A stretch of 64,000 nt of DNA from Dolomitihabitans soli (GCF_022213955.1 NZ_JAKNTW010000024.1:124001-188000); one strand, 5' to 3'; counted from the first letter of the stretch, positions 7,588-16,502 are shown. Program-made: numbers and translations. The notes: a model not told the origin generated them from the letters alone.

Positions 7588-10494
7588 TCAGCCGAAGAGG
7601 CGCAGGCGGTGGGCCTGGGCGGCGGCCTCCCCGCGGGAGGCGACGCCGAGCTTGGCCAGGATGTTGGAGACGTGCACGCTGACCGTCTTGACCGAGATGT
7701 ACAGCTCCTCCGCCACCTCGCGGTTGCTCTTCCCCCGGGCCACCAGCCCGAGCACCTCCAGCTCGCGCGGCGTCAGCCCGAACCGGTCCGGTTCCGCCGG
7801 CGGCCGGTCCTGCCGGAGGGTGAGCCTCGCCCGTCGCGCCAGCCGGTCGATCTCCTCGCCCAGCGGGCGCGCCCGCAACCGGTCGGCGAGCTCCGCCGCC
7901 CGCCGCAGCCGTGCACCCGCCCCTTCCCTGTCCCCCGAGAAGGCGGCCGCCCCGGCCGCCCTGACCAGGGCGGCCGCGAGGTGGTACGGCTCGCCCGCCT
8001 CCTGCCAGGCGGCCACCGCGGCGTCCCACGCGACCAGATCGTGCGGGTCGGCGGCCTCCGCCAGGAAGGCGGTACGGCGGGCGACGTGAAAACGGCCGGG
8101 GGCCGCGAGGCCCTCCGCGGCGACCAGCAACGACTCCCGGAGCGCCCGCGCCCGGTCGGCCGATTCCGCCGACCGGGCGGCCTCCGTGCTCACCCGCATG
8201 CCGGGCACGAGGATCAGCCAGAGATACCAGGGAGCCGCCAGCGGGACGAACGCGGCCAGCGCCTCCTCCGCGGCGGTGACCGCACCCGCCAGGTCACCGC
8301 GGGCGTGCCGCCACACGATGGTCACGCGCGCCAGGGTGGCCGACCCGAACCGGTTCAGCCGCGCCGTGGCCAGCAGGTCGCGGACCTCCGCCATGAGCTC
8401 CGCGGCCAGGTCGTGGTCGCCCCTGGCGACGGCGATCTCGGCCCGCATCAGGAGCAGTTCGCCGCGCTGCGGCGGGTTGGGGTCGAGCGCGACGGCCTCG
8501 TCGATGGTGGCGACCGCGTCCTCCCAGTGCCCGAGGCAGAGCTGCGCGTCGGCGAGGTTGACCGCGATGTAGACCCCGCCCGTGCGGGCCCGTCCCAGCC
8601 GCCTGGCCAGCGCGATGCCCTCCGTGGCCGTGGTTATCGCCTCGGCGTGCCGCGACTGGAAGATCAGCTCGGCGGCGATGTTGACGAAGGCCCGGAGCAG
8701 ACGGTGCCCCGATCCGGCCCGCTCGGCCATGATCCGCGATCCTTCGAGCGCGTCCTCGGCCGCGGTGTGCTCGCCGTCGATGGACTCCAGGACGGCGAGG
8801 GTCGTGAGGGCGTCGGCTTCGGCCGACCGGTCGCCGAACATCGTGGCCAGCCGGGCCGACTCCCTGATCATCGGGCGTCCCAGCTCGCCCTGACCGGTGA
8901 GGAGGAGTTCCCCGCCGAGGTTCGCCAGCGCGGTGACGCGGACCGGGCCCGGCTCCGGCACCAGCCGCTCGGCGGCGATCAGGTCGTCGAGCGCGCCCGG
9001 CAGGCCCCGGAGGTCGAGCAACTGGGCCCGTCGCATCAGCGCGACGGCCCGGCGTTCGGGCTCGGCGGCCTCGTCGAGCCCGGCGAGGGCCGCCGAGACG
9101 AACCTCAGGCCGCGATCGGCCTCGCCGCACGCGGAGGCGCTCTCCGCGGCCAGTTCGAGGACCGCCACCTGGTCGACGCCGGTCCGCGTCGCCGCGGCCG
9201 GCACGCTGTCCCACAGTTCGAGCACCATCTCCAGCATCTGGAGCTGCTCGGCGTGGGCCACCGCCGCGGCCGACTCGGCCGCCGCCTCCCACGCGGCGAT
9301 CAGTGCCCGCTCGTTGTCGTGCGCCGCCGCCCAGTGCGCGGCCAGTTCCGCCTTGGGCCGCCCGCCGACGCTCAGCGCGGGGTCACGGGTGAGCGCCTCG
9401 GCGTATCTGCGGTGCAGCGCGGCGTGTTCACCCGGCAGCAGGTCATGGCGTACGGCCTCGCGGATCAGGGCGTGCCGGAACGCGTAGCCCTCGGCGTCGG
9501 TCACCAGCACGTTGCCGCTCACGGCCGGCCGTACGGCCTCGGACAGGGGTTCGTCGTCGAGGCCGGCGACCGCGCCGAGCAGGGCGTGGCCGACCCTGTC
9601 CCCGCCGGTGGCGATCACCCGCAGCACGCGCTGGGTCTCGTCCGGCAGGCGTTGCGCACCTGCCAGCAGGAGGTCGCGCAGCGATTCGGGCAGATCGGTC
9701 AGGGGCCGCCCGTCGGGACCGAGCATGGCCTCCACGAACAGCGGGATGCCGTCGCTGCGGGCGTGGACCAGCTCGGCCAGCGCGGGATCGGGGGCGCGCC
9801 CGAGGATTCCTTCGAGCTGCGTGACGACCTCACCCGCCGAGAGCCGGGGCAGCCGCAGCAGGGTGACGATCTCGACGCGGGCCAGTTCGGCGAGGAGCGG
9901 CCGCAGGGGATGCGTGCGGTGCAGCTCGTCCGACCGGTACGTCACGACGAGCAGGACGGGCACCCGCCGCAGGTTGCGGGTCAGGAAGCTCAGCAGGTCG
10001 CGGGTGGACCGGTCGGCCCAGTGCGCGTCCTCCACGACCAGCACCACCGGCTGCTCGGCCGCGAGCCGTTCGAGCAGGGCGAGCATCCGCTCGAACAGCC
10101 GCATCCGCGCGGTGTCCGGATCGGCGTCCGCGGGCACGCCGCCCAGCTCGGGGAGCAGCCGCGCCAGGTCCGCCGCCGCGCCCGGCGGCAGCAGCCCCGT
10201 GATCCGCTCGGGACCGCGTTCCCGCACCAGGTCGCGCAGCGCGGCGGTGAACGGCGCGTACGGCAGGCCGGCCGCGCCGAGTTCGATGCAGCCGCCGGTG
10301 AGGACGAGCACGGGGGACTCGCCGTGCACCCGGGCGGCGAACTCGCTCAGCAGCCGCGATTTTCCCCCACCCGCCTCGCCGCCGATGACGACGACCGAGG
10401 GAGTCCCCTCGCGGGCCCGGCCGAGCGCCGCGACGAGAGCCCCGAGTTCGGTGCCTCGCCCGGCGAACAAGGGGCTGACTGCGCGGAGGCTCAT
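7588..10494 (-). CDS. LuxR-family AAA-type (LAL) transcriptional regulator
   Basis: 968 aa, the size of the LAL class (large ATP-binding LuxR regulators, MalT-like architecture). An N-terminal STAND/AAA ATPase domain carries Walker [13 protein letters not shown] and Walker [14 protein letters not shown] followed by the RNBD-like segment [15 protein letters not shown] long helical, TPR-like middle (about 350-880) is followed by a C-terminal LuxR helix-turn-helix ([20 protein letters not shown] ... [13 protein letters not shown]). LALs typically activate sugar-utilisation or secondary-metabolite genes; the target is unknown. The convergent side faces the phosphoketolase start, about 200 bp away with no evident gene between. 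Confidence 0.92.
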   Translation of the reverse strand: MSLRAVSPLFAGRGTELGALVAALGRAREGTPSVVVIGGEAGGGKSRLLSEFAARVHGESPVLVLTGGCIELGAAGLPYAPFTAALRDLVRERGPERITGLLPPGAAADLARLLPELGGVPADADPDTARMRLFERMLALLERLAAEQPVVLVVEDAHWADRSTRDLLSFLTRNLRRVPVLLVVTYRSDELHRTHPLRPLLAELARVEIVTLLRLPRLSAGEVVTQLEGILGRAPDPALAELVHARSDGIPLFVEAMLGPDGRPLTDLPESLRDLLLAGAQRLPDETQRVLRVIATGGDRVGHALLGAVAGLDDEPLSEAVRPAVSGNVLVTDAEGYAFRHALIREAVRHDLLPGEHAALHRRYAEALTRDPALSVGGRPKAELAAHWAAAHDNERALIAAWEAAAESAAAVAHAEQLQMLEMVLELWDSVPAAATRTGVDQVAVLELAAESASACGEADRGLRFVSAALAGLDEAAEPERRAVALMRRAQLLDLRGLPGALDDLIAAERLVPEPGPVRVTALANLGGELLLTGQGELGRPMIRESARLATMFGDRSAEADALTTLAVLESIDGEHTAAEDALEGSRIMAERAGSGHRLLRAFVNIAAELIFQSRHAEAITTATEGIALARRLGRARTGGVYIAVNLADAQLCLGHWEDAVATIDEAVALDPNPPQRGELLLMRAEIAVARGDHDLAAELMAEVRDLLATARLNRFGSATLARVTIVWRHARGDLAGAVTAAEEALAAFVPLAAPWYLWLILVPGMRVSTEAARSAESADRARALRESLLVAAEGLAAPGRFHVARRTAFLAEAADPHDLVAWDAAVAAWQEAGEPYHLAAALVRAAGAAAFSGDREGAGARLRRAAELADRLRARPLGEEIDRLARRARLTLRQDRPPAEPDRFGLTPRELEVLGLVARGKSNREVAEELYISVKTVSVHVSNILAKLGVASRGEAAAQAHRLRLFG

Positions 10495-10602
10495 GACCCA
10501 AGAATGGCAGCACCGGGCCGCCCCCGATTCACACTCCTCGCTTGTCTTGGCAATGATGCCCTTTAAACCCCTTTGACCTGCTATTTCCTATCATCGGGTG
10601 GC

Positions 10603-10794
10603 ATGAGATGGGTTGGCGTGGACGGGTGGTCCGTCGAAGCGATCAGGCTGGACGGCAGGCAGGTGCTCCGGGTCCGGCACCGTGGCTACCACGTCGCCTA
10701 CTGCACGTCGGTCGGCGAGGTGTCCGCGCTGGTGGACCTGGCGAGTCTGGTCGAGTTCGCGGAGCTGGGAACCCTCGATCGTCACTCGGTGTAA
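10603..10794 (+). CDS. Small hypothetical protein
   Basis: 63 aa from the ATG at 10603 (MRWVGVDGWSVEAIRLDGRQ...). It is compact, basic and aromatic, with no signal peptide or known motif; YHVAYCTSVGEVSALVDLASL looks like a folded small domain. Upstream in-frame codons to 10573 read poorly (MTCYFLSSGG). There is no strong ribosome-binding site, so the start is uncertain. It diverges from the LAL gene and ends 4 nt before the CCTA-N9-TAGG dyad that precedes the carbonic anhydrase. Confidence 0.55.
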   Translation: MRWVGVDGWSVEAIRLDGRQVLRVRHRGYHVAYCTSVGEVSALVDLASLVEFAELGTLDRHSV

Positions 10795-10797
10795 ATA

Positions 10798-10814
10798 CCT
10801 ATTGACTGTGTAGG
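10798..10814. promoter_or_regulatory. CCTA-N9-TAGG dyad, copy A
   Basis: CCTATTGACTGTGTAGG lies about 50 bp before the carbonic anhydrase start. It has the same spacing and flank (TAGGAAAT) as the copies at 21375, 21436 and 23721, and the embedded TTGACT could serve as a -35 element. It is a probable binding site of a shared regulator. Confidence 0.6.
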
Positions 10815-10865
10815 AAATTTGGGTGACGGTAAGGAGGTCCGAACACCGTCAGAAATGGAGAGGCC

Positions 10866-11360
10866 TTGAGCGTCACCGACGAGTTACTCGCCAACACCCA
10901 CGGCTACGCCACCGGGTTCGACAAGGGACACCTTCCCATGCCGCCTGCCAAGCGCCTCGCCGTCCTGGCCTGTATGGACGCCCGGCTCAACGTCTACGGC
11001 CTGCTGGGCCTGACCGAGGGCGACGCCCACGTCATCCGCAACGCCGGTGGTGTGGTGACCGCCAACGAGCGCCGGAGCCTGGCCATCAGCCAGCGACTGC
11101 TCGGCACCCGGGAGATCATCCTGATCCACCACACCGACTGCGGGATGCTCACCTTCACCGACGACGTCTTCAAGGAGGCGATCAGGGCCGAGGTCGGCAT
11201 CAAGCCCGACTGGTCCGCCGAGGCCTTCGACGACCTCGAAGAGGACGTCATCCAGTCCGCGGCCAGGATCAGGGCCGACCCGTTCATCCCGCACACCGAC
11301 GCGATACGCGGTTTCATCTACGAGGTCGAGACCGGCCGTCTGCGCGAGGTCAAGACCTGA
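10866..11360 (+). CDS. Beta-class carbonic anhydrase
   Basis: 164 aa; reversibly hydrates CO2 in the cytosol. The zinc ligands are Cys36 (in ACMDARLN), His89 and Cys92 (in HHTDCGM), and the Asp38-Arg40 dyad of beta-CAs is present. The short length fits the actinobacterial small beta-CAs. The start is TTG at 10866, supported by GGAG 5 nt upstream and by the N-terminal alignment (MSVTDELLANTHGYA). A CCTA-N9-TAGG element sits upstream, linking it to the sulfur-type genes at 21 kb. Confidence 0.92.
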   Translation: MSVTDELLANTHGYATGFDKGHLPMPPAKRLAVLACMDARLNVYGLLGLTEGDAHVIRNAGGVVTANERRSLAISQRLLGTREIILIHHTDCGMLTFTDDVFKEAIRAEVGIKPDWSAEAFDDLEEDVIQSAARIRADPFIPHTDAIRGFIYEVETGRLREVKT

Positions 11361-11406
11361 CCGGTCCACCCCGCACGCACGGATGAACACGCACGGACAA
11401 GACTGT

Positions 11407-11444
11407 GGCAGGACGGGCCGGTTCCGCGCCGAGCCCGTCCTGCC
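11407..11444. terminator. Bidirectional terminator
   Basis: A perfect 12-bp stem GGCAGGACGGGC / GCCCGTCCTGCC with a 14-nt loop lies between the convergent carbonic anhydrase and S1 protease genes. Confidence 0.75.
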
Positions 11445-11461
11445 GGTCTGGAACGGCGGAG

Positions 11462-12382
11462 TCAGAACGGCGGGTAGACGAACGACTCGCCGCCACCGCG
11501 CGGACCGCCACTGATGAGGGCGATCGCCCTGGTGGAGTCGTACACGGAGCCGCCGCTGTCACCGGGGCCGGCCTGGACCGTGGTCTGCGCGAGACCGTAG
11601 ACGGGCCCGTCGCCGTAGTTGACCGTCACGTCGAGCGCGGTGACCACACCGCAGGTGGTGCCCGTCGTGGCGCCGGTCTTGCAGAGCCGCTGGTTGAGCG
11701 ACGGCCGCCCCAGGGAGTTGATCGGCTGGATGCTGCCGTCCGACCTGCGGACGGCGGACGCCAGTTGCCAGTCGGCCTCCGGAGTGATCTCCGACACGTC
11801 GCCGCCCGGATAGTTGTAGGCGGTGATGTCGCCGAAGCGGCGGCCGTCGAGGTTCCAGGAGACCGACAGCTTGCGGCAGTGCCCGGCCGTGAGGGTGCGC
11901 ATCCGCCCGCCGCGGTCGACGTTGAAGCCGGTGGAGCAGTAGACGTCGCCTGCCGTGATCTGCTGACCTCCGTAGACCGTCGGGGCCGCCCTGGTGGCCG
12001 TGCCCGGCTTCGTCGTGCCCGGCTTCGTCGTGCCCTTCGTCGTGCCGACGAAGGGGGTGACCGGCGCGGCGATCATGCGGGTGACGGTGAGCCCGGGGCG
12101 GCCGGCCTCCAGAAAGGAGGTGGTCGCGAGGTCCGCGCCGCCCCTGAGCACCGCGACGTGCACCTTGCGCGCCGCGGTGTCGATGTACCAGTACTGCGCC
12201 TTCCCGGCCTTGCCCTGCTCGGCGAGGCGGTCGAGCCGCTGTTTCAACGCCTCCAGTTCGGGAGCGGTGCCGGTGGCGGCGGCGGCGGAGGCCGGCGGGA
12301 CGCCGAGCCCGCCGACGATGATCGTGACGGCGATCGCGAGGATGCCGGCCGCCAGTCGGCGTGAGGGATGCCACTGTCGCAC
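11462..12382 (-). CDS. Secreted S1 (streptogrisin / alpha-lytic-like) serine protease
   Basis: 306 aa. Signal peptide at about 1-33 (ILAIAVTIIVGGLG, ASA cleavage), a short pro-region (about 34-110), a repetitive Thr-Lys-Pro-Gly linker (TTKGTTKPGTTKPG), then a chymotrypsin-fold domain. The catalytic triad is His168 (TAGHC), Asp204 (ADWQL) and Ser276 (GPGDSGGS). Cys149-Cys169 and Cys234-Cys244 could form the two disulfides normal for streptogrisins. Extracellular protein breakdown is the expected role. It ends with a bidirectional terminator shared with the carbonic anhydrase gene. Confidence 0.9.
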   Translation of the reverse strand: MRQWHPSRRLAAGILAIAVTIIVGGLGVPPASAAAATGTAPELEALKQRLDRLAEQGKAGKAQYWYIDTAARKVHVAVLRGGADLATTSFLEAGRPGLTVTRMIAAPVTPFVGTTKGTTKPGTTKPGTATRAAPTVYGGQQITAGDVYCSTGFNVDRGGRMRTLTAGHCRKLSVSWNLDGRRFGDITAYNYPGGDVSEITPEADWQLASAVRRSDGSIQPINSLGRPSLNQRLCKTGATTGTTCGVVTALDVTVNYGDGPVYGLAQTTVQAGPGDSGGSVYDSTRAIALISGGPRGGGESFVYPPF

Positions 12383-12557
12383 GGGGGTCTCCTTCTGCAG
12401 CTAAAGCGTTCAGCAACAGAACGTAATCTGTCCATTACTCAAAGTCGCCAAACGTTCGGCGCGAAGGACTGCGTCGTCCGAATGGCCGAGGCCGGACGGC
12501 GACGATCGGTCCGGCGGACGATCTGGAGGGATACCGCCGGATGCGACGCTCGACCAC

Positions 12558-13316
12558 ATGATGAAGAAGATCACGGCCGTGGCCGCCGCGCTCGCCGCGG
12601 CGGGAGCCCTGACGTCGTGCGGGATCGACCTTGCGGCCGAGGAGCGGCACGACAGCCGCGACTTCGCCTTCTCGGGCGACCAGCTGACCATCAGGCCCGG
12701 CGTTCAGGTGCACGTCGTGGCCGGGAGCGGCCCGGGGCTGAAGGTGGAGCGATGGCTGCGCGGCAAGGCGGCGCAGGACGGCAACGCCACCTGGTCGCTG
12801 CGCGAAGGGAGGCTCGTCCTCACGGCCGACTGCAACATGATCATCGGGGACTGCGGCGCCCGCTACCTCGTCAGGGTGCCGGGCACGCCGAATGTGATCG
12901 TGGAGGGCGGCCAGGATGACGTCCGGCTCACCGGCCTGGCCGGAAACCTCGTGATCGCCACGCGGAGCGGGAACATCCGCGTCGAGAAGCCCGCCGGCGA
13001 CGTACGGCTGCGCAGCACGGACGGTTCCCTGGTGCTGACCGGCGGCCGGTCCGCGTCCGTGACGGCGCGGTCCGGCTCCGGCGACGTCGATCTGTTCTTC
13101 GTCGCGCCGCCGTCCAAGGTGCGCGCCCTGTCCGCGCACGGCCGGGTGACCGCCCTGCTGCCCGAGGTCAAGGGTTCCTACCGGATCGACGCGTCCACCC
13201 GGCACGGCACGCGCGACTCAGAGGTACGGCACGCTCCAGGCAGCAAGCGGACCATCGTCATCAGAAGCGACAACGACGACGTCCGCCTCCGAACGACCGA
13301 GCCCGCCGGACACTGA
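12558..13316 (+). CDS. DUF4097-like lipoprotein
   Basis: 252 aa. A lipobox (LTSC-G, Cys about 21) after a short Lys-rich signal indicates a membrane-anchored lipoprotein. The body is a series of short beta-strands (VIVEGGQDDVRLTGLAGNL, GNIRVEKPAGDVRLRSTDGS) of the right-handed beta-helix type typical of DUF4097/adhesin-like proteins. Function is unknown; in actinomycetes such proteins often sit near cell-envelope regulators. The start is ATG 12558 or 12561; no strong ribosome-binding site is seen. It ends 37 nt before the soxR start. Confidence 0.75.
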   Translation: MMKKITAVAAALAAAGALTSCGIDLAAEERHDSRDFAFSGDQLTIRPGVQVHVVAGSGPGLKVERWLRGKAAQDGNATWSLREGRLVLTADCNMIIGDCGARYLVRVPGTPNVIVEGGQDDVRLTGLAGNLVIATRSGNIRVEKPAGDVRLRSTDGSLVLTGGRSASVTARSGSGDVDLFFVAPPSKVRALSAHGRVTALLPEVKGSYRIDASTRHGTRDSEVRHAPGSKRTIVIRSDNDDVRLRTTEPAGH

Positions 13317-13353
13317 CGTAAACAACGGTTCAGGTCGCACTAAACTGGCCGTC

Positions 13354-13806
13354 ATGCCGTCCGAAGCCCTCACCAAGGAACTCACCATCGGCGAACTGTC
13401 GGACCGCAGCGGCGTCCCCGCGTCGGCGCTGCGCTTCTACGAGCGGGAGGGGCTCATCGACAGCCGGCGCACCGCCGGAAACCAGCGCCGCTACCACCGT
13501 TCCACGCTTCGCCGGGTCGCGTTCATCCGGGCCTCCCAGAGCGTCGGCATGCCGCTGTCGGTGATCGCGGGAGTGCTGGGCTTCCTGCCGGAGGGCACCC
13601 CGCCCACCCGGGAGTTCTGGATGCGGGCGTCGGAGTGCTGGAGCACGGAGATCAACGCCCGCATCGAGAAGATGGAGCGGATGCGCGACCGTTTCACCGA
13701 GTGCATCGGCTGCGGCTGCCTGTCGTTCGAGCAGTGCGCGCTGATCAATCCCGCCGACTCCCTCGGCAAGCAGGGGCCCGGTCCCAGAAGGCTGCTCGAC
13801 TCCTGA
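13354..13806 (+). CDS. soxR: Redox-sensing MerR-family regulator SoxR
   Basis: 150 aa. N-terminal MerR helix-turn-helix (TIGELSDRSGVPASALRFYE), a dimerisation helix, then the [2Fe-2S] motif Cys117-x2-Cys120-x-Cys122-x5-Cys128 (ECIGCGCLSFEQCALINP), which defines SoxR. In actinomycetes SoxR responds to redox-cycling metabolites and activates a few reductase and monooxygenase genes rather than SoxS. No canonical SoxR box is evident in the adjacent intergenic regions. Confidence 0.95.
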   Translation: MPSEALTKELTIGELSDRSGVPASALRFYEREGLIDSRRTAGNQRRYHRSTLRRVAFIRASQSVGMPLSVIAGVLGFLPEGTPPTREFWMRASECWSTEINARIEKMERMRDRFTECIGCGCLSFEQCALINPADSLGKQGPGPRRLLDS

Positions 13807-13926
13807 TCCACCCGATCATGGCCGAAGGTTATCGGCCGTGTTCGGCGATGCGCCTGGAGATGGCCGCCATCAACCGGAAAGATCGCACATAGCCCCCCTG
13901 CCACAACTACGTGGAGGAGGCCATCG

Positions 13927-14619
13927 ATGGAACATCCGGCATTCGCCCGCAGGATCGTCACCGCCCGGGAGACCGGCCGCGTCCCCGGGTTGATCGTGAC
14001 CGGTGGCGACCGGAACGACCGCGACCTGGTCGCCGCCGCGTACGCCACCTCGCTCGTCACCGCCGGCCTGGTCGACGAGAGCGTCGTCTACTGCGCGGCG
14101 GAGAGCCGGCTCGGCAACCCCGGACGGCTCGCCGACGAGGGGGCCAGGCCGTACCAGAACGACCTGCTCATCGTCACCGAGGTCGGTGCGCGGGCGGCGC
14201 TGGGTCTGCCGGAGCCGCCGCACGGGGACCCGGAGACCTTCGGCTACGCGTCGCTGCAACTCGACCGGCTGATGTGCCGGCGCCACCACCACCGGCGGCC
14301 CGTCGTCCTCACCTCGCCCCTCGCGCCCGGCAACCGTGAGGCCGCCGCCGGGCCACTCGCCCACGGCCACGGCACCGGGGTGATCATGGTGAGCGGGCCG
14401 AACCTGGGCCTGCTCACCACGCTGGACGAGCGGGCCCAGGCGGGCTGGACGCTGCCGAGCGGGCTCGGGTTCGATCCCGACTCGCACATCGTCTCCGCGG
14501 TCGCCCCGCCGACCATGCAGGAGTATCTCGGCGGGCGGATCTGGTGGCGGCTCTACAAGAACGCCTACGGCGCCGCCGTGGACGCCCGCGCCCTCGCCCG
14601 CCAGCTCGGCCTGTCCTGA
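13927..14619 (+). CDS. Conserved-looking protein of unknown function
   Basis: 230 aa with a strong ribosome-binding site (GGAGGAGG) 8 nt upstream of the ATG. No recognised domain. It begins with a beta-alpha type segment (VPGLIVTGGDRNDRDLVAAAYATSLVTAGLV), has a His-rich stretch (CRRHHHRRP, about 119-127) and ends in amphipathic helices (MQEYLGGRIWWRLYKNAYGA). There is no signal peptide or membrane span, so it is presumably cytosolic. The neighbours (SoxR and a broken transporter) do not define a role. Confidence 0.7.
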   Translation: MEHPAFARRIVTARETGRVPGLIVTGGDRNDRDLVAAAYATSLVTAGLVDESVVYCAAESRLGNPGRLADEGARPYQNDLLIVTEVGARAALGLPEPPHGDPETFGYASLQLDRLMCRRHHHRRPVVLTSPLAPGNREAAAGPLAHGHGTGVIMVSGPNLGLLTTLDERAQAGWTLPSGLGFDPDSHIVSAVAPPTMQEYLGGRIWWRLYKNAYGAAVDARALARQLGLS

Positions 14620-14625
14620 ACGCCG

Positions 14626-14859
14626 CTAGGCGATCTTCGCCGGGGGCAGCCGGGGCACCGCGGCGACCAGCGCCCGGGTGTAGGGATGGCGGGGCAGCAG
14701 GAAGACGTCGTCGACGTTCCCCTCCTCCACGGCACGCCCGTCCTTCATGACCAGGACACGGTCGCTGAGATGGTGGACGACGCCCAGGTCGTGGGAGATG
14801 AACAGCAGGGCGGTGCCGCCCCCGGAGACGATTCCGGCCAGCAGGTCGAGCACCTGTGC
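14626..14859 (-). pseudogene. Tail of a peptide/nickel-type ABC transporter ATPase
   Basis: Only about 77 C-terminal residues remain: AQVLDLL, the H-loop LLFISHDLGVVHHLSDRVLVM, then GNVDDVFLLPRHPYTRALVAAVP, the oligopeptide/dipeptide transporter ATPase C-terminal signature. The Walker A, signature and Walker B region are missing. Similarity begins at the Ala codon 14857-14859, directly next to the right end of the IS200/IS605-type element. The lipoprotein start at 16502 on the same strand is the likely other end of the original operon. Confidence 0.8.
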
Positions 14860-14861
14860 GT

Positions 14862-15010
14862 CAGCTTCTCGGCCGTAAGGACCGAGCTTGCAGTTCCTCG
14901 CCGTCGATGGCTTCGACGGTCTGGTCCGCGTCAGGCAGCGTGACTCACTGCCCAGCCCACCACACCGCGTGCGGCGATGTTGCGGGCTGCGTTGACGTCG
15001 GCGTGCTCAG
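14862..15010 (-). ncRNA. Candidate TnpB omega-RNA (reRNA) and element right end
   Basis: In IS200/IS605 elements the 3' end of tnpB and the right end are transcribed as an omega-RNA that guides TnpB. Here the region after the tnpB stop holds a perfect 7-bp hairpin CCGTCGA-TGGCT-TCGACGG (14901-14919) and a second small stem, CTCGG/CCGAG, at about 14868-14886, just before the element boundary at about 14860. The 5' limit is not defined, and the guide would come from sequence beyond 14860. Confidence 0.4.
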
Positions 15011-16100
15011 CGAAGCCGCACGACGTACAGGCGAAGGTTTCCTGGTCAGGTCGGTTCTTCTTATCCACATGCCCGCAGAGCGAGCATTGCTGGCTGGTGT
15101 AGGCCGGGTCGACGTAGACCAGCGCGATCCCGGCCCGGCGGGACTTGTAGGCGATGAAGCTCCCCAGTTGGTGGAAGCTCCATGAGTGCAGCGTGACCCG
15201 CTGGGGCTTGCGAAGCCGTACCCGGTCGCGGATTCCTTGGAGGTCTTCCAGGGCGATCCCGCGTCCGGTGCGTTCTGCCTCGGTCACGATTGCTTTGGCG
15301 ATCACATGGTTGGTGTCGGCGGCGAAGCGGGCTTCGGTCCGGCGGCGTTTCTTCAGCAGCCGTCTGGCGGATTTGGTGTTCTTGGCCTGCAGCCGGCGGC
15401 GTAGTTCCCGGTTGCGGTGCCGGACCGCGTTCAGGCCCCGGCCCGTGTGCCGGGTTCCCTCACCGGTGGCGGTGGCGGTGGTGGCGATGTTGGCGATGCC
15501 CAGATCCACGCCGAGGAATCCATCCGGGTCGGCGACCGGGACGTCGGGTAGGTCGCAGGTGGCGATCAGGAACCACCGGCCGTCTCGCACGAGTAGATCC
15601 GACTCGCCCCGGCGATGGGCGCTCAGCATCGCGAGTTGCCGGTCGGAGCAGGTGAACGCGACGCCGCGCAGCCGCCCGGCGGTGGTCCAGATCGATACCG
15701 TGCCCGCTTGTAGTTGCCAGGACAGGCAGCGGTCGTCGTAGGGCTGGGCGGCATGCGGGCGGAAGGTGATCGGTTTGCTCATCGCGCGGATCCGGCGTGG
15801 CGAGGTCGGCGGTCCCAGGTTTCCAGCCCGCAGATTCGCCTTCAGCGTGGTGCAGGCGTCGGCGACTTTCTTGATCACATGCTGGGCGGCCTGAGCACCC
15901 AGGCCCCCCGCCTTCAACGCGGAGTAGGTGTGCTTGCGTAGGTCGTATTCGCGGATGATTCCGGTGGTGAACGCGGTCCGCGCGACGAGGTCGGCCGCTT
16001 GGTTGCATTCGCGCAGGGTCGCCTCGAGTGCCGCCGCCTGCTCAGGCGTTGGCAGGAGCTTCACCTGCACCACCAGTTTCACAGTCGAACACTTTATCAT
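14931..16100 (-). CDS. tnpB: TnpB, RNA-guided nuclease of an IS200/IS605 element
   Basis: 389 aa, full length. N-terminal helix-turn-helix region (KLLPTPEQAAALEATLRECN), an OrfB central domain, and a RuvC-like nuclease with all acidic positions: Asp in GVDLGIANIA, Glu in IALEDLQGI and Asp in ADVNAARNIA. The zinc-finger motif CSLCGHV...CTSCG is intact. Known TnpB proteins are omega-RNA-guided DNA endonucleases that help the element persist; this one looks active although its tnpA is broken. The start at 16100 is followed by the usual VKLVVQVKLLP; nearby alternatives cannot be excluded. Confidence 0.93.
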   Translation of the reverse strand: MIKCSTVKLVVQVKLLPTPEQAAALEATLRECNQAADLVARTAFTTGIIREYDLRKHTYSALKAGGLGAQAAQHVIKKVADACTTLKANLRAGNLGPPTSPRRIRAMSKPITFRPHAAQPYDDRCLSWQLQAGTVSIWTTAGRLRGVAFTCSDRQLAMLSAHRRGESDLLVRDGRWFLIATCDLPDVPVADPDGFLGVDLGIANIATTATATGEGTRHTGRGLNAVRHRNRELRRRLQAKNTKSARRLLKKRRRTEARFAADTNHVIAKAIVTEAERTGRGIALEDLQGIRDRVRLRKPQRVTLHSWSFHQLGSFIAYKSRRAGIALVYVDPAYTSQQCSLCGHVDKKNRPDQETFACTSCGFAEHADVNAARNIAARGVVGWAVSHAA

Positions 16101-16107
16101 TCAGTCC

Positions 16108-16389
16108 ATGTCACCACAGGAGGAACCGTACGCCGATGCTAGAAAGGGGCCAAGCGTCGTTTGCGCGCTTCATGCGCATTTGGTCTGCATCCCGAAATAT
16201 CGGCGCGAGGTGTTCACCGATGAGATCCTGCGCCGCTGCGCAGACATCATGATCGAGGTATGCGACAACTTCGGCGACGTCGTGGTCGAATTCAACGGCG
16301 AGCACGATCATGTGCACCTACTGGTCCACTATCCGCCCAAAGTCGCCCTGTCGGTCCTGGTCAACTCCCTCAAGGGCGTCTCGGCCCGA
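16108..16389 (+). pseudogene. tnpA (Y1 transposase, IS200-like), 3'-truncated
   Basis: The ATG at 16108 begins an IS200-type sequence: LHAHLVCIPKYRREVFTDEI, then FNGEHDHVHLLVHYPPKV with the HUH metal-binding motif (HVH), then NSLKGVSAR. Family proteins run to about 130-150 aa and carry the catalytic Tyr in the next helix. Here similarity ends near 16389 and the frame runs into antisense lipoprotein sequence. It therefore lacks the tyrosine and should be inactive. Confidence 0.85.
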
Positions 16390-16502
16390 CTCGCGTCGGA
16401 GCTGGCCGACGCCTCGCGGAGCGTGACCGCCCCCGTGCCGCAGGCGCTCAACGCCAGCACGGCGGCGAGCACGACGGGGAGCATCCTCGCGACCGGCCTC
16501 AC
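16390..16502 (-). pseudogene. Substrate-binding lipoprotein, only the signal peptide remains
   Basis: A GTG at 16502 overlaps the stop of the preceding monooxygenase gene (GTGA). It reads MRPVARMLPVVLAAVLALSAC, a clear lipoprotein signal with lipobox LSA-C, then about 17 residues before joining the truncated tnpA. Position and coupling suggest it was the binding protein of the ABC transporter whose ATPase tail lies at 14626. Substrate is unknown; the company of LLM monooxygenases suggests an organosulfur compound (inference). Confidence 0.7.

Larger units (their letters stand above)
14862..16389. mobile_element. IS200/IS605-family element, left end deleted
   Basis: Divergent tnpA (plus) and tnpB (minus) genes start 8 nt apart, as in IS605-type elements. 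The tnpB side reaches a plausible right end with hairpins. On the other side tnpA stops matching its family after about 94 residues and continues as the inverted start of a lipoprotein gene, so the left end and the tnpA catalytic tyrosine region are gone. The transporter genes that should lie between the lipoprotein and the ATPase are also absent. Confidence 0.75.

Noticed and set aside
5075-8029. A 984-residue form of the phosphoketolase
   Set aside because: The first 213 residues are low-complexity Gly/Arg/Ala from antisense of the LAL gene; family similarity and the ribosome-binding site point to 7390.
7423-10566. 1047-residue plus-strand frame opposite the LAL regulator
   Set aside because: No domain, extreme Arg/Gly/Pro content, and the opposite strand carries Walker and LuxR motifs.
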